Below, piece by piece: positions 29,023 to 37,543 of a stretch of 64,000 bases of DNA. Source of the stretch: Brevibacterium luteolum (lineage in GTDB: Bacteria > Actinomycetota > Actinomycetes > Actinomycetales > Brevibacteriaceae); the NCBI RefSeq assembly GCF_013004595.1, contig NZ_JABEMC010000001.1, positions 496,001 to 560,000 of the forward strand. Direction: 5' to 3'. The notes under the pieces were generated by a model, which did not search any database, had not been told where the DNA came from, and saw only the letters and a program-made list of their open reading frames with translations. Position numbers and translations under genes: made by a program. Within the stretch, counting starts at the first letter, position 1; each line of letters starts with the position of its first letter.

Positions 29023-30771
29023 ATGAGCACAGTGAACGAGGAATCAGCAGTGGAGAACCCGCAGTCCGGCAGCGTCGCCGACGGCGTTGACATCAAGCCC
29101 CGCTCCCGCGACGTCACCGACGGCCTGGAGCGGGCTGCCGCCCGCGGCATGCTGCGCGCGGTCGGCATGGGCGATGAGGACTGGGCCAAACCGCAGATCG
29201 GCGTGGCCTCCTCATGGAACGAGATCACCCCGTGCAACCTGACCCTGGAGAAGCTCGCCGGCTTTGCCAAGGAAGGCGTGCATAACGCCGGCGGCTACCC
29301 GCTGGAGTTCGGCACCATCTCCGTCTCCGACGGCATCTCGATGGGCCATGAGGGCATGCACTACTCGCTCGTCTCCCGTGAGGTCATCACCGACTCGGTC
29401 GAGACTGTCATGTCCGCCGAGCGCCTCGACGGCTCGGTGCTGCTGGCCGGCTGCGACAAGTCGATCCCCGGCATGCTCATGGGTGCGGCCCGGCTCGGCC
29501 TGTCGAGCGTGTTCCTCTACAACGGCTCGATCATGCCCGGTACTGCGAAGCTGTCTGACGGCACCGAACGCGAAGTCACCCTCATCGACGCCTTCGAAGC
29601 CGTCGGCGCCTGCCGTGCCGGCAAGATGACCAAAGCCGATGTCGATGCCATTGAACGCGCCGTCTGCCCTGGTGAAGGTGCCTGCGGCGGCATGTACACC
29701 GCCAACACAATGGCCTCAGCCGCCGAGGCGATGGGCATGTCCCTGCCCGGCTCAGCCGCCCCGCCGGCCATTCACCGCAACCGCACCCTCTTCGCCCGCG
29801 AATCCGGCACTGCTGTGGTCAACCTGCTGCGCCAGGGCATCACCACCCGCGACATCATCACCCGCGAATCGCTGCTCAACGCGATCGCCGTGACGATGGC
29901 CTTCGGCGGCTCGACCAACGCCGTGCTGCACCTCATGGCCATCGCCCACGAGGCGAAGGTCGACCTGAGCCTTGACGACTTCAACCGGATCGGCGACAAG
30001 GTCCCGCACCTGGGCAACGTCAAGCCCTTCGGCGAATACGTCATGAACGACGTCTTCAAGATCGGCGGCGTGCCGGTCATCATGAAGGCCCTGCTCGACG
30101 CCGGACTGCTCTACGGCGACTGCATGACCGTCACCGGCAAGACGGTCGCCGAGAACCTCGCGAAGATCAACCCGCCGGATCCCGACGGCAAGATCCTGCG
30201 CGCGCTGAACAACCCGATCCACGCCACCGGCGGACTCACCGTGCTCAAGGGATCGCTGGCCCCGGAGCGCGCGGTCGTGAAGTCCGCCGGCTTCGACGCC
30301 GACGTCTTCGAAGGCACCGCCCGCGTCTTCGACCGCGAACAGCCGGCCATGGACGCTGTGCTGGGCGGCGAGCTGAAGAAGGGCGACGTCGTCATCATCC
30401 GCTACGAAGGCCCCAAGGGCGGGCCGGGCATGCGCGAGATGCTCGCGATCACCGGCGCGATCAAGGGTGCTGGCATCGGCAAGGACGTCCTGCTCATCAC
30501 CGACGGCCGGTTCTCCGGCGGGTCGACCGGCCTGTGCATCGGCCACGTCGCCCCCGAGGCCGTCGACGGCGGGCCGATCGCCTTCGTCGAAGACGGCGAT
30601 AGGATCACCGTCGACATCGCCGCCCGCAGCATCGACCTCCACGTCGACGAGGACGAGATGGCCCGCCGCCGCGAGAACTGGCAGATGCCCGAGAACCCGC
30701 GCCTGCACGGCGTGCTCGGCAAGTACGCCAAGCTCGTCCAGTCGGCCTCGGTCGGCGCCGTGACCACCTGA
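29023..30771 (+). CDS. ilvD: Dihydroxy-acid dehydratase
   Basis: Fe-S/Mg enzyme that dehydrates dihydroxy-isovalerate and dihydroxy-methylvalerate, the third step to valine and isoleucine. 582 residues. Cluster cysteines in [20 protein letters not shown] and [25 protein letters not shown]; and the C-terminal [26 protein letters not shown] at 29011-29016 lies 6 bases before ATG 29023, a leaderless start, so unlike ilvB it has no attenuator leader. It is 11 kb from ilvBNC, transcribed alone, and ends at a 22-bp palindrome. Confidence 0.96.
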   Translation: MSTVNEESAVENPQSGSVADGVDIKPRSRDVTDGLERAAARGMLRAVGMGDEDWAKPQIGVASSWNEITPCNLTLEKLAGFAKEGVHNAGGYPLEFGTISVSDGISMGHEGMHYSLVSREVITDSVETVMSAERLDGSVLLAGCDKSIPGMLMGAARLGLSSVFLYNGSIMPGTAKLSDGTEREVTLIDAFEAVGACRAGKMTKADVDAIERAVCPGEGACGGMYTANTMASAAEAMGMSLPGSAAPPAIHRNRTLFARESGTAVVNLLRQGITTRDIITRESLLNAIAVTMAFGGSTNAVLHLMAIAHEAKVDLSLDDFNRIGDKVPHLGNVKPFGEYVMNDVFKIGGVPVIMKALLDAGLLYGDCMTVTGKTVAENLAKINPPDPDGKILRALNNPIHATGGLTVLKGSLAPERAVVKSAGFDADVFEGTARVFDREQPAMDAVLGGELKKGDVVIIRYEGPKGGPGMREMLAITGAIKGAGIGKDVLLITDGRFSGGSTGLCIGHVAPEAVDGGPIAFVEDGDRITVDIAARSIDLHVDEDEMARRRENWQMPENPRLHGVLGKYAKLVQSASVGAVTT

Positions 30772-30818
30772 TCGCACTGTCCTGATCGACTGCGGCACCT
30801 GTGCCGGTGCCGCGCACC

Positions 30819-30863
30819 CGCTCCCGAGGCGGTGGCTGGGACCCAGCCACCGCCTCGGGAGCG
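30819..30863. terminator. Perfect 22-bp palindrome after ilvD
   Basis: Left arm 30819-30840 and right arm 30842-30863 are exact reverse complements around a single A; the arms start CGCTCCCGAGGCGGTGG and carry the GCCTCGGG core in both orientations. It lies 47 bases after the ilvD stop and 52 before the next gene. The inner part (CTGGGACCCAG) recurs in half at 51268-51292 after leuB. Confidence 0.75.
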
Positions 30864-30915
30864 TCTGCACCAGGGGATCGACCGGACTGCCGTGCGGGTG
30901 TGCGAAGATCAGTTG

Positions 30916-31485
30916 ATGGAGCGCTACCTGGCGGCTTTTCCCCTCTTCATCCCTGCCTTCGCCCTTGGCGTGCTCATGGCCGTCGCAGTCTCCCGCGTCG
31001 GTGCCCGCAAACTGAGCGAACCGCGGTGGACAGTTGCCGCGTGGCTCACCTGCACAGCCTTTGTCCTGGCACTGACCCTGACCCCATCGCAGAGCGGACT
31101 CGAACGGTTCCTGACCGATGACGACTCAATTCAGAGGCGCGTCTGGGCATGGTCGCTGCCCAACATCTGGGCAGTCACAACCGTCAACTGGCAGTCGATG
31201 AACCTGCTCATGTTCCTGCCCCTGGGCCTGACCAGCGGACTCTTCGTCGCAGCCGCCCACCGCTGGTCGGCACTGGTGGTGGCCATGAGCCTGTCGTTCC
31301 TCGTCGAAGTCGGCCAGTACGCGATCATGGCTCTCGGCAGGTCGGTGTTCAGCTTCGCCACCGTCATCATCGGCTGGTGCGGCATCCTCGCCGGCTTCGG
31401 CCTCGCAGCGCTCATCCGTTGGGCGCTGTCCTGGCGCACGCTGCCTGCCACGCCGCGCCCATCACACACGCCCCGTTCACGATGA
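30916..31485 (+). CDS. VanZ-like family membrane protein
   Basis: 189 residues with an N-terminal helix (YLAAFPLFIPAFALGVLMAVAV), a second helix (WLTCTAFVLALTLTPS), the VanZ hallmark NLLMFLPLGLTSGLF, then WSALVVAMSLSFLVEVGQYAIM with the conserved Glu, and a last helix (IIGWCGILAGFGLAALI). VanZ relatives are membrane proteins linked to low-level teicoplanin resistance in enterococci, but most family members are uncharacterised. GAAGAT ends 6 bases before ATG 30916. No van cluster is nearby. Confidence 0.75.
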   Translation: MERYLAAFPLFIPAFALGVLMAVAVSRVGARKLSEPRWTVAAWLTCTAFVLALTLTPSQSGLERFLTDDDSIQRRVWAWSLPNIWAVTTVNWQSMNLLMFLPLGLTSGLFVAAAHRWSALVVAMSLSFLVEVGQYAIMALGRSVFSFATVIIGWCGILAGFGLAALIRWALSWRTLPATPRPSHTPRSR

Positions 31486-31529
31486 CATCACCAGCCACCT
31501 GTGCCCAGACTGACGGTTAGATTGGTGGC

Positions 31530-32267
31530 ATGGACACTCGCATCGCCGTCATCACCGGCGCAGGAAGCGGCATCGGCCGCGCGGTCGCCCGCACGCTCAT
31601 CGCCCGCGGCTGGCACGTAGCCGCCCTCGGCCGCCGCCGCGACCGGCTGGAGGAGAGCCTCGACGGTGCGGCCGGCTGCCTGGCCATCGACACCGATATC
31701 GCCGCTCCCGAGGCGGTGCGCGCGGCCTTCGAGCAGGTCGCTGAGACCTATGGCCGCCTCGACGTGCTCTTCAACAACGCAGGCATGTTCGGTCCCGCTG
31801 ATGACATCGGCGCAGCTGACTGGAACGAGGTGGCCCAGACGATCGACGTCAACGCCACCGGCGCGTTCTACTGCGCCAGTGCTGCCTTCGACCTCATGCG
31901 CGAACACGGCGGGCGGATCATCAACAACGGCTCGATCTCAGCGCAGGTGCCGCGCCCGCACTCGGTGGCCTATGCGATGAGCAAGCACGCGGTGGCCGGG
32001 CTGACGAAGGCCATCATCATCGACGGCCGGCCGCACCGGATCACCGCCACCCAGATCGACATCGGCAATGCCGCCACCGAGATCCTCACCAGCATCGGCA
32101 CCGGCGAGGGTGCCCTCCAGCCCGACGGGTCCAGGCGCGCCGAACCGAGCTTAGATCCTGAGATCGCCGGGCGGATGATCGCCGATATCGCCGAACTGCC
32201 GCTGGAGGCGACCGTCGATCAGCTGACGCTGACCGCCTCGGGTATGCCGTTCCCCGGCCGCGGCTGA
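31530..32267 (+). CDS. Short-chain dehydrogenase/reductase (SDR)
   Basis: 245 residues, classical SDR. NAD(P) motif TGAGSGIG at residues 9-16, NNAG near 89, catalytic Ser in NNGSISAQ, and YAMSK with the catalytic Tyr and Lys. ALGRRRDR after the second strand suggests NADP preference. TAGATT at 31518-31523 lies 6 bases before ATG 31530 (leaderless). The last 49 bases overlap the oppositely oriented membrane-protein gene. Substrate unknown. Confidence 0.92.
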   Translation: MDTRIAVITGAGSGIGRAVARTLIARGWHVAALGRRRDRLEESLDGAAGCLAIDTDIAAPEAVRAAFEQVAETYGRLDVLFNNAGMFGPADDIGAADWNEVAQTIDVNATGAFYCASAAFDLMREHGGRIINNGSISAQVPRPHSVAYAMSKHAVAGLTKAIIIDGRPHRITATQIDIGNAATEILTSIGTGEGALQPDGSRRAEPSLDPEIAGRMIADIAELPLEATVDQLTLTASGMPFPGRG

Positions 32268-32530
32268 GCAATCCGCCGCGCCGCTGCAACGGTCACCGCG
32301 GCAGCCCACAGCCCGCCGACGGGCAGTGAGATTGCAGCGGTGATGAGCAGAATGGTGGCGGCTGTCATCGGCCACGTCGGGCCGAGGCCGTCGAGGGTGG
32401 AGACCGGCAGGCCGAGCATCGAACCGAAGACGAACAGATAGGCCATGAGCGCTGCGAAGAGCGCGAGCGCGAGCCCGCCGAGAGCAAGCGGAGCGAAGGT
32501 GATGAGCGTGCGTCTGCGGGTCATGGTCAT
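32219..32530 (-). CDS. Small two-helix membrane protein
   Basis: 103 residues: basic N-terminus (MTMTRRR), hydrophobic helices (FAPLALGGLALALFAALMAYLFVFG; TAATILLITAAISLPVGGLWAAAV), polar tail. ATG 32530 has AAGGAG five bases upstream. Its 3' end overlaps the SDR gene by 49 bases on the opposite strand, which would give complementary mRNA ends. Function unknown. Confidence 0.65.
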   Translation of the reverse strand: MTMTRRRTLITFAPLALGGLALALFAALMAYLFVFGSMLGLPVSTLDGLGPTWPMTAATILLITAAISLPVGGLWAAAVTVAAARRIAQPRPGNGIPEAVSVS

Positions 32531-32873
32531 GGCAGCTCCTTGGGATGGCACCGGGGATGAGGTTGGCTTTCAGGCTATCTGCGGGTGGTGACATCACTTT
32601 CGGAACCGCCTGTGAAGACTGTGGGCTGCTTTCCTGGCAGCCGGCACGCGCCCCTTCAGCCTTATGCCCCTTCAGCGCAGTACCCGGCTCCACGAGGTGG
32701 AACCGGGCATAGCGTAAGAATCAGGGGGCTCGTGAGGGTCAGTCTTCGTCGGGAGCGTCGGCCTCGCGGCACCCTTGACGTTCTTCGTCAGTCCCGAGGC
32801 GGTTCCTGGCACCGCCTGCAGGCAGGCTCCGATTCGCTTAGGCGAACCTGCTGCACGACCTCGAAAGCCCCTC
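32531..32873. other. Intergenic leader region before antiporter
   Basis: 343 bases with no gene. It holds a hairpin at 32683-32707 (CCCGGCTCCAC/GTGGAACCGGG, one mismatch, GAG loop), a tandem GCCCCTTCAGC pair next to it, one GCCTCGGG-family copy near 32797, and an iron-box-like site at 32838-32849. A structured 5' leader for the antiporter is possible; it matches no riboswitch I know. Confidence 0.45.
32838..32849. promoter_or_regulatory. Iron-box-like site TTAGGCGAACCT
   Basis: Differs by one base from the TTAGGCTAACCT core of the DtxR/IdeR consensus, 24 bases before ATG 32874. The outer consensus bases match poorly, so this is a weak candidate. Confidence 0.3.
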
Positions 32874-34082
32874 ATGCTCACCGTCCTTCTGCTCGCCGGC
32901 GCCCTCGTCGCCGCCTGGGCGCTGTTCGCCCGCGTGCTCGGCCGCTGGCATGTCATGGGCCCGCTGGCCATGGCGATCGGCGGTGCGGCTGCGGGCATCT
33001 TCATCACCGACAAGGTCGGCTTCGGGCTCTTCCTCAACTCCAACGCCGCAGAGCGCATCGCCGAACTCGTCCTCGCTCTCGTCCTCTTCGTCGACGCCAC
33101 CGAGGTCCGCCTCGGGGCGATGAAGGCCGTGCGCGGTCCGGTGCTGCGGCTGCTGTTCATCGCGCTGCCGATCAGCATGTTCCTGGCCTGGATGTTCGCC
33201 TCGGTGCTGCTTCCGGATCTCAGCCTCGCCGTCACTCTGGCGATCGCCTGCATCATTGTGCCCGTCGACTTCTCACCGGTGACCTCGATCGTCAAGGACA
33301 CCTCCATCCCGCAGCGGCTGCGCCATATCCTCAACCTCGAAAGCGGCTACAACGACGGCATCATCACCCCGCTGCTCCTCTTCGCCCTCGCACTCGCCGG
33401 CGACGCGAAACGCGGCGGGCCCGGTGCCGCCCTGGGCCAGGCGATCCCGGCCTTCCTCATTGCCGTTGCCGTCGGCCCCGTCGTCGGCGTCGCCTACGCG
33501 GTGCTGGCCAATGCCAGCGGCCGCCGCGGCTGGTTCAGCGCCCAGTCGATGCGCATCGGCCTGGTCGCGGTGCCGCTGCTGACCTACGCGCTGGCCGTGA
33601 CCCTGCACGGCAACGGCTTCATCGCCGCCTTCGTCGCCGGCACTGTCTTCCGCATGCTGCGGCGCACCCGCGAACTGCACGAGGAGCTGTCCTTGGCCGA
33701 GGACATCAGCGTCATCAACAACATGGTGCTGTGGTTCGTGCTCGGCGCCACCGTCATCTTCATCGGCCAGGTCCTCGAGACCATCTGGCCGATACTGCTG
33801 CTGGTTGCCCTCGCCCTCACCGTCATCCGCATGGGACCAGTCTTGCTGAGCCTGCTCGGAACAGCGCTGCCCGGCCATGAGCGCCTGCTCATCGCCACTC
33901 TCTGCCCGCGCGGTACTGCCTCGGTCGTCTTCGGCCTGCTGGCCTTCAACGCCATCGACGACATCGACAGCGCAGCCCTCGTCTTAGCGGTCACCGTATT
34001 CATGCTCGGCGGCAGCGTGCTGCTGCACGGTCTCGGAACTCAGCCGCTGCTCCGCGTGCTGGTGCCCAGCGCCAAGCGCTGA
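32874..34082 (+). CDS. Cation/proton antiporter (CPA1-type)
   Basis: 402 residues with about 12 hydrophobic helices across the length. Family marks: ACIIVPVDFSPVTSIV, where monovalent cation/proton antiporters have a conserved Asp in the fifth helix region, NLESGYNDGIITPLLLF (the conserved ND pair), AGTVFRML and LCPRGTASVVFGLLAF (the conserved PRG). Likely exchanges Na+ or K+ for H+ in the membrane. Start ATG 32874 was preferred to 32775 because the 33 extra residues are hydrophilic, unlike the family, and cross the repeat and iron-box-like sequence. A hairpin follows at 34103-34131. Confidence 0.88.
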   Translation: MLTVLLLAGALVAAWALFARVLGRWHVMGPLAMAIGGAAAGIFITDKVGFGLFLNSNAAERIAELVLALVLFVDATEVRLGAMKAVRGPVLRLLFIALPISMFLAWMFASVLLPDLSLAVTLAIACIIVPVDFSPVTSIVKDTSIPQRLRHILNLESGYNDGIITPLLLFALALAGDAKRGGPGAALGQAIPAFLIAVAVGPVVGVAYAVLANASGRRGWFSAQSMRIGLVAVPLLTYALAVTLHGNGFIAAFVAGTVFRMLRRTRELHEELSLAEDISVINNMVLWFVLGATVIFIGQVLETIWPILLLVALALTVIRMGPVLLSLLGTALPGHERLLIATLCPRGTASVVFGLLAFNAIDDIDSAALVLAVTVFMLGGSVLLHGLGTQPLLRVLVPSAKR

Positions 34083-34102
34083 ATCGTGCTGGGGCGACCG
34101 CT

Positions 34103-34131
34103 CCCGAGGAGGAAATCGCCTTCTCCTCGGG
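34103..34131. terminator. Hairpin after antiporter gene
   Basis: CCCGAGGAG (34103-34111) pairs with CTCCTCGGG (34123-34131) over an 11-base loop, 20 bases after the stop. It is a variant of the GCCTCGGG palindromes seen at 28842 and 30819. Confidence 0.5.
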
Positions 34132-34218
34132 CGCTGACCGGAGCCTGGGCTCAGCTGCCAAATCTGCATCTTCCCAGGTGAGCGTGCGTTGTCAGTGCCT
34201 CAACGTAGCGTATGGGGT

Positions 34219-35661
34219 ATGAAGAGGACTCGTCGTGGAGAGCCGCTCGATGCCATGGACATCGAGGGCCTCATCTTGGCGTTTTCCCAAGCTCCGACGC
34301 TGGTCGACGATACTGAGGCCTTCGAGCGGATGAACCAGGCCGAGCGCCTCAAAGCAGCGATCACTGCCTACCAGGTGCGAGAGACCGACGCGGCGATTGA
34401 CCGCCGCTTCGTCACCGAGAAGGCCGCCGGCGTTCCCGCCCATCGTCGCTGCCGCGGGTTCGGCGCCGAGGTCGCGCTCGCCCGGCAGGAATCCCCCTCC
34501 CGGGGCAGCCGGTTCGCGAAGTTCGCCCAGGTGCTCATGCGCGAAATGCCCTGCACCTTCCGGGCTTTGGAAACAGGAGAGATCTCCGAAGAGAAAGCAC
34601 GAGCCGTCTTCCGGGAGGTCGCGTGGCTGCCGTCCCATCTGCGCAACTCGATCGATGCCCAGTTGCAGGAGCTCTTCGCCGGCACCGGCCTCAAGCGCCT
34701 GGCCGGAGAAGCCCGCCGCATGGCGCAGCACGGGGATCCCGCAGCAACCGTCGAGCACATGGAGTACGAGGAGAAGCAGCGGCACATCTCCGTCCGACCG
34801 GCACCGGGGAACATGGCGTATCTGACCGCCTTCGTTCCGATGCCGCAAGCCGTGGCAGCCTATGCGGCCCTGCAGAAGGCTGCCTCTGTGATGGTCGGCA
34901 CGGGCGAATCAGGCGAGCGCACGGGAGCGCAGATGGCCGCCGACCTCTTCATCACCCGCCTGACGGGCCAAGAATCCGCGACCGACATCTCCGTCGAAAT
35001 CCAGCTCATCATGACCGACGAGGCTCTCATCAGCGACGGTACGATTCCCGCCTGGCTGCCCGGTCATGGGCCGCTCCCTGCCGCGTTCACGCGCCGACTC
35101 CTGGAGAACAGCTCTGGTGCGGTCTACCTGCGGCGTCTCTTCACCCAGCCCGAGACCGGGCAGCTCGTGGCGATGGACTCCAAGCGCCGGACCTTCAATG
35201 ATGGGCTGCGGCGGATGGTCATCTGCCGTGACGATGTGTGCCGGTCACCGTGGTGTGATGCACCGATTCGCCATATCGACCATGCCACTCCGCACGCCGC
35301 CGGTGGTGCGACGAGCTGGGCGAACGCCTCTGGACTGTGCGCGGCCTGCAACTACGCCAAGGAGAATCCCGGCTGGCGGCATACCGCGACCCCTGATTCG
35401 CTGACGGTGCGCACGCCGTCAGGCCAGGAGTACACGAGCAGGACCATCCCGATCACGTCTCCGGCGAAATCACCGGTGGCCAAGGATCCGGAGACCACCG
35501 CATCACAGGCCAGGGGAGAGAAGCGCGGCCGGGACGGTCGTCATCGCGACGGTCCGCGCACCAAGGTTCCGGCCGACGCAGGTGAGACAGAGGCAAACAC
35601 CCTGCGGAGCACCATCGAATGTTCGATGGCCGACCTCATCATCGACTTGTCGGCGGCGTGA
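34219..35661 (+). CDS. DUF222 / HNH endonuclease-like protein (13E12 family)
   Basis: 480 residues. The N-terminal DUF222 region (about 1-300) contains RFVTEKAAGVPAHRR, EISEEKARAVFREVAWLP and the AQMAADLFITRLTG stretch typical of actinobacterial 13E12 proteins. A C-terminal HNH domain follows: RRMVICRDDVCRSPWCDAPI, HIDHATPHAAGGATSWANAS, LCAACNYAKENPGW, with CXXC zinc knuckles and the H-N-H core intact. A Lys/Arg/Asp tail ends the protein. Start ATG 34219 has TAGCGT 7 bases upstream; the GTG at 34189 lies before that box. Such genes are multicopy in many actinobacteria and may behave as mobile or homing-type nucleases; activity is unproven. Confidence 0.88.
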   Translation: MKRTRRGEPLDAMDIEGLILAFSQAPTLVDDTEAFERMNQAERLKAAITAYQVRETDAAIDRRFVTEKAAGVPAHRRCRGFGAEVALARQESPSRGSRFAKFAQVLMREMPCTFRALETGEISEEKARAVFREVAWLPSHLRNSIDAQLQELFAGTGLKRLAGEARRMAQHGDPAATVEHMEYEEKQRHISVRPAPGNMAYLTAFVPMPQAVAAYAALQKAASVMVGTGESGERTGAQMAADLFITRLTGQESATDISVEIQLIMTDEALISDGTIPAWLPGHGPLPAAFTRRLLENSSGAVYLRRLFTQPETGQLVAMDSKRRTFNDGLRRMVICRDDVCRSPWCDAPIRHIDHATPHAAGGATSWANASGLCAACNYAKENPGWRHTATPDSLTVRTPSGQEYTSRTIPITSPAKSPVAKDPETTASQARGEKRGRDGRHRDGPRTKVPADAGETEANTLRSTIECSMADLIIDLSAA

Positions 35662-35705
35662 CAAGCCGGCGCGGTATTGGAAGCTCGTGTCGGCGATTCC
35701 AGCGA

Positions 35706-35722
35706 GCAGCCGCTTCGGCTGC
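35706..35722. terminator. Short hairpin between convergent genes
   Basis: GCAGCCG, loop CTT, CGGCTGC, then TT; between the HNH gene stop (35661) and the ABC gene stop (35729). Weak bidirectional terminator candidate. Confidence 0.4.
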
Positions 35723-35728
35723 TTCGGC

Positions 35729-37543
35729 TCACGCCAGCGTGTCCTGCCAGGCTGAGTACATCCGCCCGAATCGGCTGTCACCGTGAATGAGCTCTGCCGG
35801 TGTGCCATCTTCAACAACCCGGCCGGCGTCCATGACGAGTACCCGGTCGGCGATCTCAACCGTCGACAGGCGGTGGGCGATGATGATCGCAGTACGCCCT
35901 TCGAGCACACGCGCCAGCGCCTGCTGGATGAGACGCTCGGAGGGGATATCGAGGTGTGCGGTCGCCTCATCAAGGACAATGACATCAGGATCGGCGAGGA
36001 ACACACGGGCGAACGACACCAGCTGCCGCTGCCCAGAGCTCAGCCGGCCGCCGCGCTTCTTCACATCCGTGTCGTAACCCTCCGGCAGGCTGCGCACATA
36101 CGGATCCAGGCCCACCGCCTCGGCAGCGGCGAGCACCTGTGCATCAGTGGCATCGGGGTTTCCGATGCGGATGTTGTCAGCGATCGTGCCGGAGAACAGA
36201 TACGACTCCTGCGTCACCATCACCAGCGACTCACGCAGCCTGGCATCAGCAAGGTCGCGCACATCGACACCGTCAAGCCGCACGGCACCGGTGGTCGGGT
36301 CGTACATGCGGGTCAGCAGCTTCACCAGAGTCGACTTGCCGGCACCGGTGGCGCCGACGACAGCGACGATCTGCCCGGCAGGGATCTCCAGGTCGAAGGC
36401 CGGCAGCACCTCGGGCTCCTCGGCGTCGTAGGAGAAGCTGACATCGTCGAAGGCAATCGACCGGCCGGTGCCGACGCGGCGCTCAGGCAGCGGCTGCGGA
36501 TCGGCAGGTTCCTGAACGTCGGGTTCGGCATCGAGGACGGCGGTGATCTTCTCCAGTGCCGCCGAGGCTGACTGGTAGAGGGTGAAGGACTGCACGAGCT
36601 CGTCGAGCGGGCCGTAGAAGCGGCGCAGGTACAGCAGGAACGCCGCGAGCACGCCGAGCTGCGTCTGCCCGTTGATGACGAGCCAGCCGCCGAGCAGGAT
36701 GATCCCAGCCTGGGAGAGGTTGCCGATAAGCTTCGTGCCGCCGGCGAAGGTCGCCACCCCGTTGAGCGCATCGGTGTTGGCCTGAGCGTATTCGGAGTCC
36801 TCACCGGTCAGGCGCTGCAGCCCTGGGCGCTGACGGCGGAAGGACTGGACGGCACGGATGCCTCCCATGGTTTCGACGAACTGGACGATGACCCGGGCGA
36901 TCGAAGTGCGGGTCCGGCGGTAGGCCGAGCGCTGCTTGCGGCGCGCATAGATCGTCAGCAGCACCAGCGGGATGAACCCGGCGAAGGCCACGAGCGCCAG
37001 CGGCACATTGAGCACCACGAGGGTGACCGCGATCGCCGACATCGTCAGCAGTGCGAGCACCACCTGGTCGAGTGCCTGGGAGACGAACTGCTGGACGGAT
37101 TCCATATCCGAGGTCTGCCGGGAGACGAGCCGGCCGGAGGTCGAACGCTCGTGGTAGCGCATATCGAGCCGCTGCACATGCCTGAACAGGCGTCCGCGCA
37201 GGTCGAAGAGGATCTTCTGGCTGAGTTTGCCGTTGAGCCGGATGCTCAGCCAGCTTGCTGCGGCATCGAGGATGCCGGCAGCAGCAACAGCGGAGATCGC
37301 GAAGATGAGCGGGCGGACGTTGCCATCCAGGGCAGCCGGCAGGCCGTCGTCGATCGCGCGGGCGACGAAGAAGGGACCTGCCACCGACATGATGCCGCCG
37401 ACAACAGTCGAGATCATGAGTATGACCGCCAGCGGCACATGCGGGCGCAGCAGCGAGCCGAGCAGGCGGCTGGCCCTCCGGGAGATATCAGGCGGGAGCT
37501 GCTCGATCTCCGGATCGACAGCCGCATCAGGCTTCACGGACAT
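35729..37543 (-). CDS. ABC exporter half-transporter, catalytic subunit
   Basis: 604 residues: six-helix exporter transmembrane domain (about 30-330) then an ATP-binding domain. Walker A VVGATGAGKSTLVKLL (about 400), Q-loop MVTQESYLFSG, signature LSSGQRQLVSFAR (second G replaced by S), Walker B DVIVLDEATAHLD with the catalytic Glu, and H-loop IIAHRLSTV. Its ATG overlaps the stop of the partner gene by one base. The partner has Asp instead of this Glu, so the pair should form a heterodimeric multidrug/lipid-type exporter with one active and one degenerate ATP site. Substrate unknown. Confidence 0.93.
   Translation of the reverse strand: MSVKPDAAVDPEIEQLPPDISRRASRLLGSLLRPHVPLAVILMISTVVGGIMSVAGPFFVARAIDDGLPAALDGNVRPLIFAISAVAAAGILDAAASWLSIRLNGKLSQKILFDLRGRLFRHVQRLDMRYHERSTSGRLVSRQTSDMESVQQFVSQALDQVVLALLTMSAIAVTLVVLNVPLALVAFAGFIPLVLLTIYARRKQRSAYRRTRTSIARVIVQFVETMGGIRAVQSFRRQRPGLQRLTGEDSEYAQANTDALNGVATFAGGTKLIGNLSQAGIILLGGWLVINGQTQLGVLAAFLLYLRRFYGPLDELVQSFTLYQSASAALEKITAVLDAEPDVQEPADPQPLPERRVGTGRSIAFDDVSFSYDAEEPEVLPAFDLEIPAGQIVAVVGATGAGKSTLVKLLTRMYDPTTGAVRLDGVDVRDLADARLRESLVMVTQESYLFSGTIADNIRIGNPDATDAQVLAAAEAVGLDPYVRSLPEGYDTDVKKRGGRLSSGQRQLVSFARVFLADPDVIVLDEATAHLDIPSERLIQQALARVLEGRTAIIIAHRLSTVEIADRVLVMDAGRVVEDGTPAELIHGDSRFGRMYSAWQDTLA

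Noticed and set aside
32750..32873. Known riboswitch in the antiporter leader
   Set aside because: The hairpins do not show the conserved bases of any sodium, manganese or other ion riboswitch that I can recall.
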